This document shows, in pieces, positions 9,121-17,092 of a stretch of 64,000 nt of DNA; position 1 is the first letter of the stretch, and every line of letters starts with the position of its first letter. The notes under the pieces are model-generated. The model was given only the letters and a program-made list of their open reading frames with translations. It did no database searches and was not told the origin of the DNA. Origin of the DNA: Phycisphaera sp. (lineage in GTDB: Bacteria; Planctomycetota; Phycisphaerae; Phycisphaerales; SM1A02); NCBI GenBank assembly GCA_016124975.1, contig WGMP01000004.1:248001-312000 (forward strand), read 5' to 3'. The translations under genes were made by a program, and so were the position numbers.

Positions 9121-10446
9121 ATGGCCAAGTTGCGTTGTCCCGATCGCGTGCATGTCCTTCTCCTCGGCACAGGCGGGCGCGAGCACGCCATCGCGTGGAA
9201 GCTCCGCCAGAGCCGCCGCCTCGGAACGCTTTGGGTCGAGGCCGACGCGAACGCGGGACTTCGGGAGATCGGCCGCGTCTGCCCTGAGCCGACCAACGAC
9301 CCGTTCCGGCTCGCGCGATGGTGCGAGCGGGAGGATGTGTCGCTCGTCGTGATTGGCCCCGAGGGCCCGCTTGCGGCCGACTACGCGACGAAGCTCGCCG
9401 ACCCGCCGCGGCGCGTGGTGTTCGGGCCGTCGCGCGAGGCGGCGCAACTCGAGTGGGACAAGGCCTTCGCGAAGCAGGTCATGCGCGCTGCGAGCGTGCC
9501 CACAGCGGACTCGCGCGTCTTCACCGACGCCGAGCAGGCGCTGGCATTCGTCGCGTCCCGTCGCGACGGCTGCGTCGTCAAGGCGACGGGTCTCTGCGCA
9601 GGCAAGGGCGTGGTCGTCTGCAAGACGGCGGCGGAGGCGCGCGCAGCGGTCGAGGACTGCCTCGTGAAGAAGGTCTTCGGAGACGCGGGCGCCAGCATCC
9701 TGATCGAGGATCGCCTCGAGGGGCCCGAGGTGAGCGTGCTCGCGCTTTGCGACGGCAGCAGCTTCTGGATTCTTGATCCAGCCCAGGACCACAAGCGCGT
9801 CGGCGTGGGCGACACAGGACCGAACACGGGCGGCATGGGCGCCTTCAGCCCGACGCCACGCGCGACGCCCGAACTCCTTCGCATCGTCGAGCGCGATGTC
9901 CTCGTTCCAACGATCGATGCCCTCAAGCGGATGGAGATCCCCTTCCGTGGCGTTCTCTATGCAGGACTGATGCTGACGCCGGCCGGCCCCAAGGTCCTCG
10001 AGTTCAACACCCGCTTCGGCGACCCGGAGACGCAGCCGATCCTCGCGCGCCTGAAGGGCGACCTGGTCGAGCTCTGCTGGGCCACCGCCACGGGGCAGCT
10101 CGACGAGGTCGACCTCTCCTTCGATTCGCGCGCGGCGTGCTGCGTGGTGGTCTGCTCCAAGGGCTATCCCGGGTCCTACCCGAAGGGCCTCGAGATCGAA
10201 GGACTCGACGATGCGAAGGCGATCGAGCGCGCGCCGGGCGAGGATGTCCTCCTCTTCCACGCAGGAACGAGCATCAAGGGCGGAAAGGTCGTGACGGCAG
10301 GCGGCCGCGTGCTCGGGGTGACCGCGTTGGCGGCGAACCTCGAGCGGGCCTCTGAACTGGCCAGTCTCGCTGCGTCCAAGATTCGCTTCGACGGCGCCTT
10401 CTTCCGCCCGGACATCGGCCGCCCGCGGGCGGCGCAACCCGTCTGA
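9121..10446 (+). CDS. purD: Phosphoribosylamine--glycine ligase (GAR synthetase)
   Basis: PurD joins glycine to phosphoribosylamine with ATP, the second step of purine synthesis. The 441-residue protein has the N-terminal nucleotide-fold GTGGREHAIAWKL, VVIGPEGPLAADYA, the ATP-grasp core KATGLCAGKGVVVCKT with DRLEGPEVSVLALCDG, the DHKRVGVGDTGPNTGGMGAF loop, and LEFNTRFGDPETQPILARL. The length is ordinary. No Shine-Dalgarno sequence precedes the ATG. TACAGT lies 11 bases upstream, suggesting a very short leader. It is divergent from the secreted-protein gene ending at 9030 and stands alone without other pur genes. Confidence 0.95.
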   Translation: MAKLRCPDRVHVLLLGTGGREHAIAWKLRQSRRLGTLWVEADANAGLREIGRVCPEPTNDPFRLARWCEREDVSLVVIGPEGPLAADYATKLADPPRRVVFGPSREAAQLEWDKAFAKQVMRAASVPTADSRVFTDAEQALAFVASRRDGCVVKATGLCAGKGVVVCKTAAEARAAVEDCLVKKVFGDAGASILIEDRLEGPEVSVLALCDGSSFWILDPAQDHKRVGVGDTGPNTGGMGAFSPTPRATPELLRIVERDVLVPTIDALKRMEIPFRGVLYAGLMLTPAGPKVLEFNTRFGDPETQPILARLKGDLVELCWATATGQLDEVDLSFDSRAACCVVVCSKGYPGSYPKGLEIEGLDDAKAIERAPGEDVLLFHAGTSIKGGKVVTAGGRVLGVTALAANLERASELASLAASKIRFDGAFFRPDIGRPRAAQPV

Positions 10447-10523
10447 GTCCCTGCCTTCGCTCCGCGACAGCCCCCCAAAGGGGGCGCAGAGGGTCCAAGA
10501 ATTTTCCTGAAAGCCTTGGGCCC

Positions 10524-10554
10524 TTGCGTTCCGATCTCAATGTTCGCGTATATT
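10524..10554 (+). promoter_or_regulatory. Putative promoter of the secreted subtilase gene
   Basis: TTGCGT at 10524-10529 and TATATT at 10549-10554 with a 19-bp spacer. The -10 match is the closest to TATAAT in the window, although the spacer is longer than the usual 17. Transcription from here would give a leader of about 180 nt carrying the 13-bp repeats. Confidence 0.45.
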
Positions 10555-10676
10555 CCGCGTCCTCGGCCCGTAGGGGGCATTGCGCCCCGGCAGAGGCCGG
10601 TTCCCGTTGCAGATCCTGCAGAGGTTCTCGCGTCGGGTGCCGCGACCGATTCTCGTGACAGAACTCCTAGACGATC

Positions 10677-10728
10677 GTGATCTAGACCTGTGATCTAGAC
10701 GCGTGATCTAGACCCGTGATACAGACCT
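10677..10728. repeat. Four tandem 13-bp repeats upstream of the subtilase start
   Basis: Units of the form GTGATCTAGACCT start at 10677, 10690, 10703 and 10716. The first three match in GTGATCTAGAC, while the fourth has GTGATACAGAC. The array is 52 bp long and ends 15 bases before the ATG at 10744, next to the GGAG ribosome-binding site. Every unit contains TGA, so the 13-nt period places stops in all three frames. Confidence 0.85.
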
Positions 10729-10743
10729 TTGGAGTCCCGACGC

Positions 10744-13641
10744 ATGCAGCCTCGATTTGTTCTTGCAGCAGCCCTGAGCGCGACGGTTCTTTCCGTCCTT
10801 GGCGTTGGTCTTGAGCGGACCGCCTCCGCAATGCAGCCGCTGCGCAGTGGCGGCGATGGGCCAGTCGTCGGCGGGTCGGGCCAGTCGGGCCCCAGCGCGA
10901 CGCTTCCGCGGCTTCGCGTTCGCAAGCCCGCCCGCGAGGAGTTTGTGCTCCCCTACGACCCCGTGAGCGGCGAGGCTTGGTACACGGGCAACATCGTCCT
11001 CAAGTTCGAGGACAGCGTGATGGCCCGCGCTCCGCGCACGAGCGCACCCGGCGTCGCCAACCTCGGTGGCGGCGACCTCTTCGCGTTCCAGCAGCTGCTC
11101 GCTGAGAACAAGCTGACCGTCCGTCAGTGGATCAACCGGACCCCAGAGCAGCTCGCAGCCCTTGAGCAGCGCGCGCGCGCGAACTCGGGTCGCGTGCAGC
11201 CCGACCTCGCGGGCATGATGATCATCGAGAATGTGAACCCGAAGATCCTCGCGGAGCTCGCGTGGGAGATCAACCAGCTTCCCGAGATCGAGTTCGCCAA
11301 CATCGAGCGCATCCCGATCCTCCACCAGTGCGGCCCCGAGGCCCCCTGGCCGTGCAATGCGCCGTCCCCCGACTGCGACCCCGAGGGCTTCAACTGCAAT
11401 CCCGACCCGGGTGACCAGGATGCAGACCCCGAGAACACGCTCTTCGGCTGCCAGGACGCCAACTGCTGCCAGATGATCGCCACGATCATCCCCGCCTGCA
11501 ACGACGAAGAGGCTCCGAACGGCTGGGATGTGATCTGCGCCGCCTACGCGAACCTCCTCTGCAACGGCACCATCTACGACAATGTCAATCCCGCGCTGCC
11601 GCCCGCCGAGCGCTACGACCCGTGCTTCACGGATCCGACGGACATCAATGTCGTCAATCCGATCTTCGCGGATGTCGCGGGCGGCCTGCAGGAAGGCTGC
11701 TTCGAGCCACACGCCGGTCGCGGCTGTTCGCGTCCTGCCTGCTGCTTCACCGTCTGCAACATCGACCCCTTCTGCTGCAATGCGGAGTGGGACCAGAACT
11801 GCGTGAACCTCGCGCGCAGCGACAGCCTCGTGAATGTCTGCTTCTCCGCGCCCGATCCGGGCCCGACGCCCGACTACACCCCGTTCGCGGGACCCGACGG
11901 AGTCGGTGGACACCAGCTCTACCTCCAGTCGGGCATCGCGGATCCTGCCGGTGACTTCCCAGGCAACCCCGCCTGGACGGGCCGCGGCCTCGATCTCCCG
12001 GGCTTCGAGGCGATTCACGCGCAGATCGCGTCGACCTTCCTCAACGGTGCGGCGCCTGTGGCGCGTGGCGCGGGCGTCCGCGTCGCGATCATCGAGTTCT
12101 CTGCGTTCGTGAACCACGAGGAGTTCGTCCTCGGCGACGGCGCGACGGTGCTCCCCGAGCCGAAGGTCATTCCTGAAGAGGGCCAGTCGATCATCCTCAC
12201 CGAGGGCTCGAACAACGGCCCGCAGCACGGCACCGCCACCCTCGGCCAGGTCGTCGCAGGCGACAACGGCTTCGGCGTTCGCGGCATCGCGAACGAGGCG
12301 CAGGGTTACTTCTTCCCGATCGTCTCCTTCGAGGAGGGTTCGCGCGCGCAGAACGCGATCGTGAGCGCGCTCGAGATCTTCGAGCCCGGCGATGTCATCA
12401 ACCACTCGTGGGGTTCGCCGCCCGACCGTCCTCTGCCCGCGATCCCGCAGTACTACACGCTGATCGCGCTTGGAACCGACCTCGGCGTCACTTCGGTGGT
12501 TTCGGCGGGTAACTCGAACTGCCCGATCCAGCCGCAGGCTGGCGAGGCCGACTCGGGCGTGTTCATCGTCGGTGCTGGCTCGCCCGGCCGCCGCGCCCTC
12601 GAGACCGGCTGCCCTGGTGTTCAGGCCTCCCTGGGTCGCTTCATGCGTCTCCCGTTCTCGAACTACTCCGACCCCGAAGAGGAACTGGCGACCGTCCATG
12701 TCTTCGCATGGGGCCAGGCTGTGACCACTGTCGGCTACGGCGACCTCTTCGTCGGCGCAAACGGCCTTCCGCCGGGTGTGACCGACCCCGAGAACATCAA
12801 CCGGCTGCGTATGTACACGGACGAGTTCTCGGGAACGAGCTCGGCTGCACCGATCATCGCAGGCGCCGTTGCCAATGTGCAGGCCTACGCCAAGCAGATG
12901 TACGGAGCGGCGCTGCCGCCGCTGACGCTGCGCGGCATCTTCACCTCGAACGGTGAGGAACAGGCTCCGCTGGCGATCTCCCTCGAGGATTGCGGGCAGT
13001 CGACGGCCGACTGCTGCGTCGACGGCGACCCCGACTGCGACGGCGTGTTCAAGCCGATCGGCGTCTTCCCGAACATGCGTGACATCGCCATCGGCGTGTT
13101 CACGGGCACGGGCTGGGACGGCAACCGTGCCAACATCGAAGTGCACACGGGCATCCAGCCCCGTGGCGCTCCGTGGGTCAGCTTCGTCATCCGCGGGGTC
13201 GACGGCTCGGCGCTCCGCATCATCACGGAGCGTCGCAGCGCGGGCGTGATCGTCGAGGGCATGACCTACCTCGGCTCTGGCTTCACGACCGATGTCGAGG
13301 CGCGCCTCACCGCTCCGACCCCGGACCCAGAGAACCAGGTCTCCGACATCGGCATCACCACGGTCTCCCGTGCGACGCGAAACTTCGTGATGATGGGTGC
13401 GTTCGTCCGCAACTTTGCGCTCAACCGCTACGAGTTCATCGGCGCCCAGGTGATGACGACCGCGTACAACCAGTTCAACTTCGATGTGCCGGACTACGGC
13501 GCGATGTCGGATTACCTCGACCCCGCGACCGAGGAAGTCGAACTGCGCGTGTGGACCTGCGGGCTCGGCCAGACGCGGTCGCACGAAGTGCTGCACGACC
13601 TGATCGAGGTTCGCATCAACAACCCGTTCAACCCGCTCTGA
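10744..13641 (+). CDS. Secreted subtilisin-family (S8) serine protease with a Cys-rich insert and Glu at the Asp site
   Basis: The 965-residue exported protein opens with a signal peptide (MQPRFVLAAALSATVLSVLGVG). Residues 236-358 are Cys-rich and include a module also found in the protein at 29648. The peptidase domain follows at about 440-720. His495 lies in GPQHGTATLGQVVAGD, the oxyanion Asn590 in VVSAGNSN, and Ser699 in SGTSSAAPIIAGA. The usual Asp-Thr-Gly of the first catalytic block is replaced by VAIIEFS, so Glu451 sits where Asp is expected. The C-terminal ~240 residues form an unassigned beta-rich domain. The start was set at 10744, with GGAG nine bases upstream, rather than the in-frame TTG at 10729. 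A strong terminator follows. It may be an active exoprotease, a weak one or a pseudoprotease. Confidence 0.82.
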   Translation: MQPRFVLAAALSATVLSVLGVGLERTASAMQPLRSGGDGPVVGGSGQSGPSATLPRLRVRKPAREEFVLPYDPVSGEAWYTGNIVLKFEDSVMARAPRTSAPGVANLGGGDLFAFQQLLAENKLTVRQWINRTPEQLAALEQRARANSGRVQPDLAGMMIIENVNPKILAELAWEINQLPEIEFANIERIPILHQCGPEAPWPCNAPSPDCDPEGFNCNPDPGDQDADPENTLFGCQDANCCQMIATIIPACNDEEAPNGWDVICAAYANLLCNGTIYDNVNPALPPAERYDPCFTDPTDINVVNPIFADVAGGLQEGCFEPHAGRGCSRPACCFTVCNIDPFCCNAEWDQNCVNLARSDSLVNVCFSAPDPGPTPDYTPFAGPDGVGGHQLYLQSGIADPAGDFPGNPAWTGRGLDLPGFEAIHAQIASTFLNGAAPVARGAGVRVAIIEFSAFVNHEEFVLGDGATVLPEPKVIPEEGQSIILTEGSNNGPQHGTATLGQVVAGDNGFGVRGIANEAQGYFFPIVSFEEGSRAQNAIVSALEIFEPGDVINHSWGSPPDRPLPAIPQYYTLIALGTDLGVTSVVSAGNSNCPIQPQAGEADSGVFIVGAGSPGRRALETGCPGVQASLGRFMRLPFSNYSDPEEELATVHVFAWGQAVTTVGYGDLFVGANGLPPGVTDPENINRLRMYTDEFSGTSSAAPIIAGAVANVQAYAKQMYGAALPPLTLRGIFTSNGEEQAPLAISLEDCGQSTADCCVDGDPDCDGVFKPIGVFPNMRDIAIGVFTGTGWDGNRANIEVHTGIQPRGAPWVSFVIRGVDGSALRIITERRSAGVIVEGMTYLGSGFTTDVEARLTAPTPDPENQVSDIGITTVSRATRNFVMMGAFVRNFALNRYEFIGAQVMTTAYNQFNFDVPDYGAMSDYLDPATEEVELRVWTCGLGQTRSHEVLHDLIEVRINNPFNPL

Positions 13642-13668
13642 CGAACGCGGGTCAACCAGAGATCTCAG

Positions 13669-13703
13669 GCGGCCTCGGACACCTGTCCGAGGCCGCTTTC
13701 TTT
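13669..13703 (+). terminator. Rho-independent terminator of the subtilase gene
   Basis: Perfect 12-bp stem GCGGCCTCGGAC (13669-13680) with GTCCGAGGCCGC (13685-13696), loop ACCT, followed immediately by TTTCTTT. It starts 28 bases after the stop codon. Confidence 0.9.
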
Positions 13704-13748
13704 GGCATCGGCGAGCGAGGCGGGCGATCCCGACCATGACGCTGCGAT

Positions 13749-13768
13749 GTTTCAGAAACTTCTGAAAC
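13749..13768. promoter_or_regulatory. 20-bp palindrome, candidate operator of the GbsR/MarR-type regulator
   Basis: GTTTCAGAA (13749-13757), spacer AC, TTCTGAAAC (13760-13768): a perfect 9-bp inverted repeat. It lies five bases upstream of the predicted -35 hexamer of the regulator gene at 13809. Dimeric winged-helix regulators of this class bind such sites, so autoregulation is a reasonable inference. Confidence 0.6.
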
Positions 13769-13773
13769 TTCAC

Positions 13774-13802
13774 TTGCGGCGACCCGAGGCGGCCCGTACT
13801 CT
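13774..13802 (+). promoter_or_regulatory. Predicted leaderless promoter of the GbsR/MarR-type gene
   Basis: TTGCGG (13774-13779), a 17-bp spacer, and TACTCT (13797-13802). Only six bases separate the -10 box from the ATG at 13809, so the transcript should begin at or next to the start codon. There is no ribosome-binding site. Confidence 0.5.
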
Positions 13803-13808
13803 TCCTTC

Positions 13809-14444
13809 ATGCCTTCGAACGGACAGACGGCCCCAAAGCCCTCCCGCTCGCCCCGCGCGGGGTCGGCGGTGGCCGTGCCCTCGCCCGACGCCGCTACCGC
13901 GGGAGCCGACGCCGCCGAGATTGCGGCGGCGCAGGACCGCTTCATCTCCTTCTGGGGGGAGATGGGGACGCGATGGGGCGTGCAGCGGAGCATGGCGGAG
14001 GTACACGCCCTTCTCTTCATCGCAGGCGAACCGCTCTCCGCCGAGGATGTGATGGATCGCCTTCGCCTCTCGCGCGGAAGCGTGTCGACGGTGCTGCGCC
14101 AACTCGTCGAGTGGGGCCTGATCCAGCGCGTTCGCGCCAAGGAGCGCAGCGACCGCCGCGAGTACTTCCAGGCGGAGCAGGATGTGTGGAAGCTCTTCTA
14201 CACGATTCTCCGCGCGCGCAAGCGGCGCGAGTTCGACCCGTTGGTCGAGGAACTCGGCGGATGCCGCGTCTCAGCCCGTGGCGGACGGCGCACCGAGCGC
14301 GAACGGGCCCACGACCGAAGAATCGACGAGCTGCTTGAGCTCTGCGTGTTCTTTGATGGGCTCGCCAACACCATCTCGAGGTCAGGCAAGGGCATCGAGC
14401 GTGCCACGCGTCTTCTGGCCCGCGTTCTTGGAGGTGGCAAGTGA
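13809..14444 (+). CDS. GbsR/MarR-family winged-helix transcriptional regulator
   Basis: The 211-residue protein has about 35 low-complexity residues, then AQDRFISFWGEMGTRWGV, typical of the GbsR branch of MarR-like regulators. A winged helix-turn-helix follows (MAEVHALLFIAGEPLSAEDVM, RLSRGSVSTVLRQLVEWGLI, then the wing with Arg/Lys residues). The C-terminal helices would form the dimer. Known relatives control osmoprotectant or similar genes, but its targets here are unknown. A perfect 20-bp palindrome and a leaderless-type promoter lie immediately upstream, suggesting autoregulation. Its stop overlaps the start of the next gene (GTGA), so the two are translationally coupled and that partner is the best first candidate for a functional link. 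Confidence 0.82.
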   Translation: MPSNGQTAPKPSRSPRAGSAVAVPSPDAATAGADAAEIAAAQDRFISFWGEMGTRWGVQRSMAEVHALLFIAGEPLSAEDVMDRLRLSRGSVSTVLRQLVEWGLIQRVRAKERSDRREYFQAEQDVWKLFYTILRARKRREFDPLVEELGGCRVSARGGRRTERERAHDRRIDELLELCVFFDGLANTISRSGKGIERATRLLARVLGGGK

Positions 14445-15010
14445 CCCGCATCGCAGGTCGGTCCGCGGCTCGAGTCGCGGCGAGACGGTCGTCTTCGGTC
14501 GGTGGCGGGGGCCGGTTGGCCTCACCCGCCGGTGGTGCCCAGCTTGATCTCGAGGTGGCGACTTGGCGCGTCGGGCGTCGCGGCTCCCTGCGGCTCACCC
14601 TGCGTCTGGTGGAGCGCTCCATGGCAGATGCCTCGGACGCCCACCGAGCCTCTGAGCTGATCGGCACGGTGGAGTATCGCCACGACGATCGGGCGGCATC
14701 GGACCGCGACTGGACCGTGGCCTCGGCCCGAGTCTCGTGTGCCCTGGCAGTCCGCGCAGACTCCTCCGAGGTGGCGCTCCGCCTCGTCGACTGTCGTGAC
14801 ACGAGCGGGGCCGCGATGGCACCCTCTGCCGCTTCGCCTGGCCACGGATGTTCGGAACTCCCCTGCACGCTCATCCGACGGAGCGGCGGACAGACGCTGC
14901 TCCTGACCGACCTTCCCTCGCGCCTCGGGCTGCGGGGAGGCACCTATGTGCTGCGGTCTGTCGCTTCGTTCGGCGCCCTTCTTGAGGCCATCGAAGGCCC
15001 TTCCCACTGA
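14441..15010 (+). CDS. Protein of unknown function, co-translated with the GbsR/MarR-type regulator
   Basis: This 189-residue product starts at a GTG that overlaps the stop of the preceding regulator by four bases, a strong sign of translational coupling. I recognise no family. After a basic N-terminus the chain reads like a beta-rich globular protein (LDLEVATWRVGRRGSLRLTL, ELIGTVEYRHDD, SCALAVRADSSEVALRLVDC, CTLIRRSGGQTLLLTDLPS) with a few Cys residues and no signal peptide or membrane helix. The alternative is that the frame is spurious, because long open frames exist on the opposite strand too. The coupling and the alternating hydrophobic pattern favour a real gene, possibly a ligand-binding or anti-regulator partner. 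Confidence 0.55.
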   Translation: MTRIAGRSAARVAARRSSSVGGGGRLASPAGGAQLDLEVATWRVGRRGSLRLTLRLVERSMADASDAHRASELIGTVEYRHDDRAASDRDWTVASARVSCALAVRADSSEVALRLVDCRDTSGAAMAPSAASPGHGCSELPCTLIRRSGGQTLLLTDLPSRLGLRGGTYVLRSVASFGALLEAIEGPSH

Positions 15011-15127
15011 AGGCTGGTTCGGCGTTCCTCTGTTGGCCCTCGCCCTTCCGGTGGTGCCCGATGCTCCGCGGGCACCTGATCGCGTCAATCTTGACGCTGT
15101 TCCATTTGCATGGACAAAGCCGTGCTG

Positions 15128-15133
15128 TAGTCT
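15128..15133 (+). promoter_or_regulatory. Putative leaderless-type -10 box (TAGTCT) of the FG-GAP protein gene
   Basis: TAGTCT ends six bases before the GTG at 15140, the same arrangement and the same hexamer as at lpxB. A weak TTGCAT lies 16 bp upstream. It supports choosing the GTG as the start. Confidence 0.4.
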
Positions 15134-15139
15134 TTGCGC

Positions 15140-17041
15140 GTGACTGGCGAGCCTGCGAGTCCCCTCTTGCGAACGGCTCGGAGCGTGTTGTGCGGCATCC
15201 TCGGCCCTTTCGCGATCCTTGGCCCGATGAACCCATCGGCGGTGATCGCGTCTCCCCAGGCGCCGCCCTCGTTCACAGACCAGGCGCTTGCTCGCGGCGT
15301 GCAGTATCCCGTGCAGGGGATTCCGCAGACGAACGGGTTGTACGGATTCGGACTTGCGGCCGCCGACCTCGACGGTGACGGATTCGACGACCTCGTCGCG
15401 ATCGGGCGCCTGAACGGCCAGGTCGGGGTCTATCGCAACCTGGGGACAGGGCACTTCCAGAACCGATCCGCGACCTCGGCGATCGCCCCGCTCCCGCAGG
15501 CATCTGCTGTGGCATGCGCCGATCTCGACGGCGACCGTCTTCCCGACCTTGTGTTCACGCAGGTCAACCAGCCCAGCCGCATCTACCGCAACCTCGGCGA
15601 CTTCGTGTTCGCCCCGATGGCGCTTGAGGCCCACCTCGGGGCCCCGACCGCTGCGAAGGGTGTGTCGCTGGCAGACATCGACGGCGACGGCGACCTCGAC
15701 TTCTACATCGCAACCTATGCGCTGACGGACGCCCCTCCGCCCGGGCTTCGAAGCCGCCTGCTCCGAAACGACGGCGCCACGATGACCGACCTCGCGCCGA
15801 GCGTCGGTCTCGATCGCGTGGCGCGCACCTTCCTCGGCGTCTTCTCCGACATCGACCGGGACGGCGACCAGGACCTCTATGTCTCGAACGACAGAGGGCA
15901 CCTCGCTCCGCTGTTCGCCGCGAATGAACTCTGGCGCAACGACGGCGGGGTCTTCACGGACATCAGCGCGGGAAGCGGAGCCGATGTCGCATGCTTCTCG
16001 ATGGGAGTCGCCTGCGGGGACTTCGACGGGAACGGATTCACCGACTTCCTTGTCACGAACACGCCAGCGCCGAATGCGCCCGTATTCGGCGTGAACCCCC
16101 TGATGCTCGGGCAGGGCGACGGCACCTTCGTCCGGGCGGAGACGCAGTGGGCGGTCGAGGATCTCGTCACGGGCTGGGGCGCCCTCTTCGTCGACATCGA
16201 CAACGACGGCCATCTCGACCTCTATGTGAACCACCAGTTCGCTCCGAACAAGCTCTGGCGCAACCCTGGCTTCCCGCCCGCGCTCCTCGTGCCTGCGGCG
16301 GGCGGAGCCTCTGGGCCGTCGAACCACTGGAGCTACTCCACCGTCGTGAGCGACATCGATGGAGACGGCGACAACGACCTGATCGTCTCGAGCCTTGGGT
16401 CGAACCTGCGGATCTTCGTGAACAACTCGGGGCAGACCCTCCCGAGCGTTCGCTTCAGGCTTGAAGGCAAGGGGCTGAACACGAGCGCCATCGGCTCTCG
16501 GATCGACGCGCGCGCGGGCGCGCGCACGATGACGCGCGAACTGCATGCGGGTGGCGTCGGGTATCTCGGGCAGAACTCGAAGGAGATGCACTTTGGACTC
16601 CTGGCGGCCGCGCATCTCGACGAGGCCATCGTCACTTTTCCCGATCGGTCGCAACGGACGCTCGGCGTGGTGCCGCCGGGGTCGCACACCGTGGTGCACC
16701 CAGCGATCCTCGGCGACAGCAATGGCGACGGCGCGCTTGACGAGGTGGATCGCGCGCAGCTCCTCGCCTGCATCGCGGCCGCCCAGTCGGGCGCCCTGCC
16801 CCGGTCGTGCATGTGGTTCGACTATGACGGCGATCTCGATGTCACCGAGGCGGATCGCGCGTCGTTCGACGCGGCGCGCACGCGTCGCCGCTGCGACCTC
16901 GACTCCGACGGGACTGTCGGTGCACGGGACCTCGTGATCCTGCTCGATGCGTGGGGCGAGAAGGGCGGCGCAGCCGACCTCGACGACGACGGAGTCGTCG
17001 AGGCGGGCGATCTCAAGATCCTGCTGGCCAACTGGGGCTGA
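15140..17041 (+). CDS. Secreted FG-GAP/VCBS repeat protein with ASPIC-like domain and dockerin-like tail
   Basis: The 633-residue exported protein has repeated calcium-type blades, such as AADLDGDGFDDLVAIGRL, CADLDGDRLPDLVFTQV, LADIDGDGDLDFYIATY and SDIDGDGDNDLIVSSLG, predicting a beta-propeller over residues about 60-430. Next comes an ASPIC/UnbV-like segment (SRIDARAGARTMTRELHAGG, then GYLGQNSKEMHFGL). The last ~120 residues hold two pairs of EF-hand-like loops (DSNGDGALDEVD, DYDGDLDVTEAD, DLDSDGTVGARDL, DLDDDGVVEAGDL) with the phrases LLDAWG and LLANWG at the end. The start is taken as GTG 15140, because the hydrophobic signal follows it and TAGTCT lies six bases upstream. ATG 15227 would remove most of that signal. 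The role is presumably adhesion or surface recognition, which is an inference. Confidence 0.8.
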   Translation: MTGEPASPLLRTARSVLCGILGPFAILGPMNPSAVIASPQAPPSFTDQALARGVQYPVQGIPQTNGLYGFGLAAADLDGDGFDDLVAIGRLNGQVGVYRNLGTGHFQNRSATSAIAPLPQASAVACADLDGDRLPDLVFTQVNQPSRIYRNLGDFVFAPMALEAHLGAPTAAKGVSLADIDGDGDLDFYIATYALTDAPPPGLRSRLLRNDGATMTDLAPSVGLDRVARTFLGVFSDIDRDGDQDLYVSNDRGHLAPLFAANELWRNDGGVFTDISAGSGADVACFSMGVACGDFDGNGFTDFLVTNTPAPNAPVFGVNPLMLGQGDGTFVRAETQWAVEDLVTGWGALFVDIDNDGHLDLYVNHQFAPNKLWRNPGFPPALLVPAAGGASGPSNHWSYSTVVSDIDGDGDNDLIVSSLGSNLRIFVNNSGQTLPSVRFRLEGKGLNTSAIGSRIDARAGARTMTRELHAGGVGYLGQNSKEMHFGLLAAAHLDEAIVTFPDRSQRTLGVVPPGSHTVVHPAILGDSNGDGALDEVDRAQLLACIAAAQSGALPRSCMWFDYDGDLDVTEADRASFDAARTRRRCDLDSDGTVGARDLVILLDAWGEKGGAADLDDDGVVEAGDLKILLANWG

Positions 17042-17092
17042 GGCGGACCGAACCCCGTCTCGCGAGCGTCGCCGCCCGCGCATGGGAGCCGC

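Larger units (their letters stand above)
10447..10743. other. Non-coding leader region between purD and the subtilase gene
   Basis: This 297-bp gap holds a weak GC hairpin just after purD (GCCCCC 10470-10475, GGGGGC 10480-10485, no T-tract), a promoter-like pair (see 10524-10554), and a leader of about 180 nt. The leader has small GC hairpins (for example CCGG-CAGAGG-CCGG) and ends in four 13-bp tandem repeats. I see no small ORF worth calling. Confidence 0.5.

Noticed and set aside
15091-15096. TTGACG as -35 of the FG-GAP gene
   Set aside because: The distance to TAGTCT at 15128 is 31 bp, far from the usual 17. A weaker TTGCAT is better placed.
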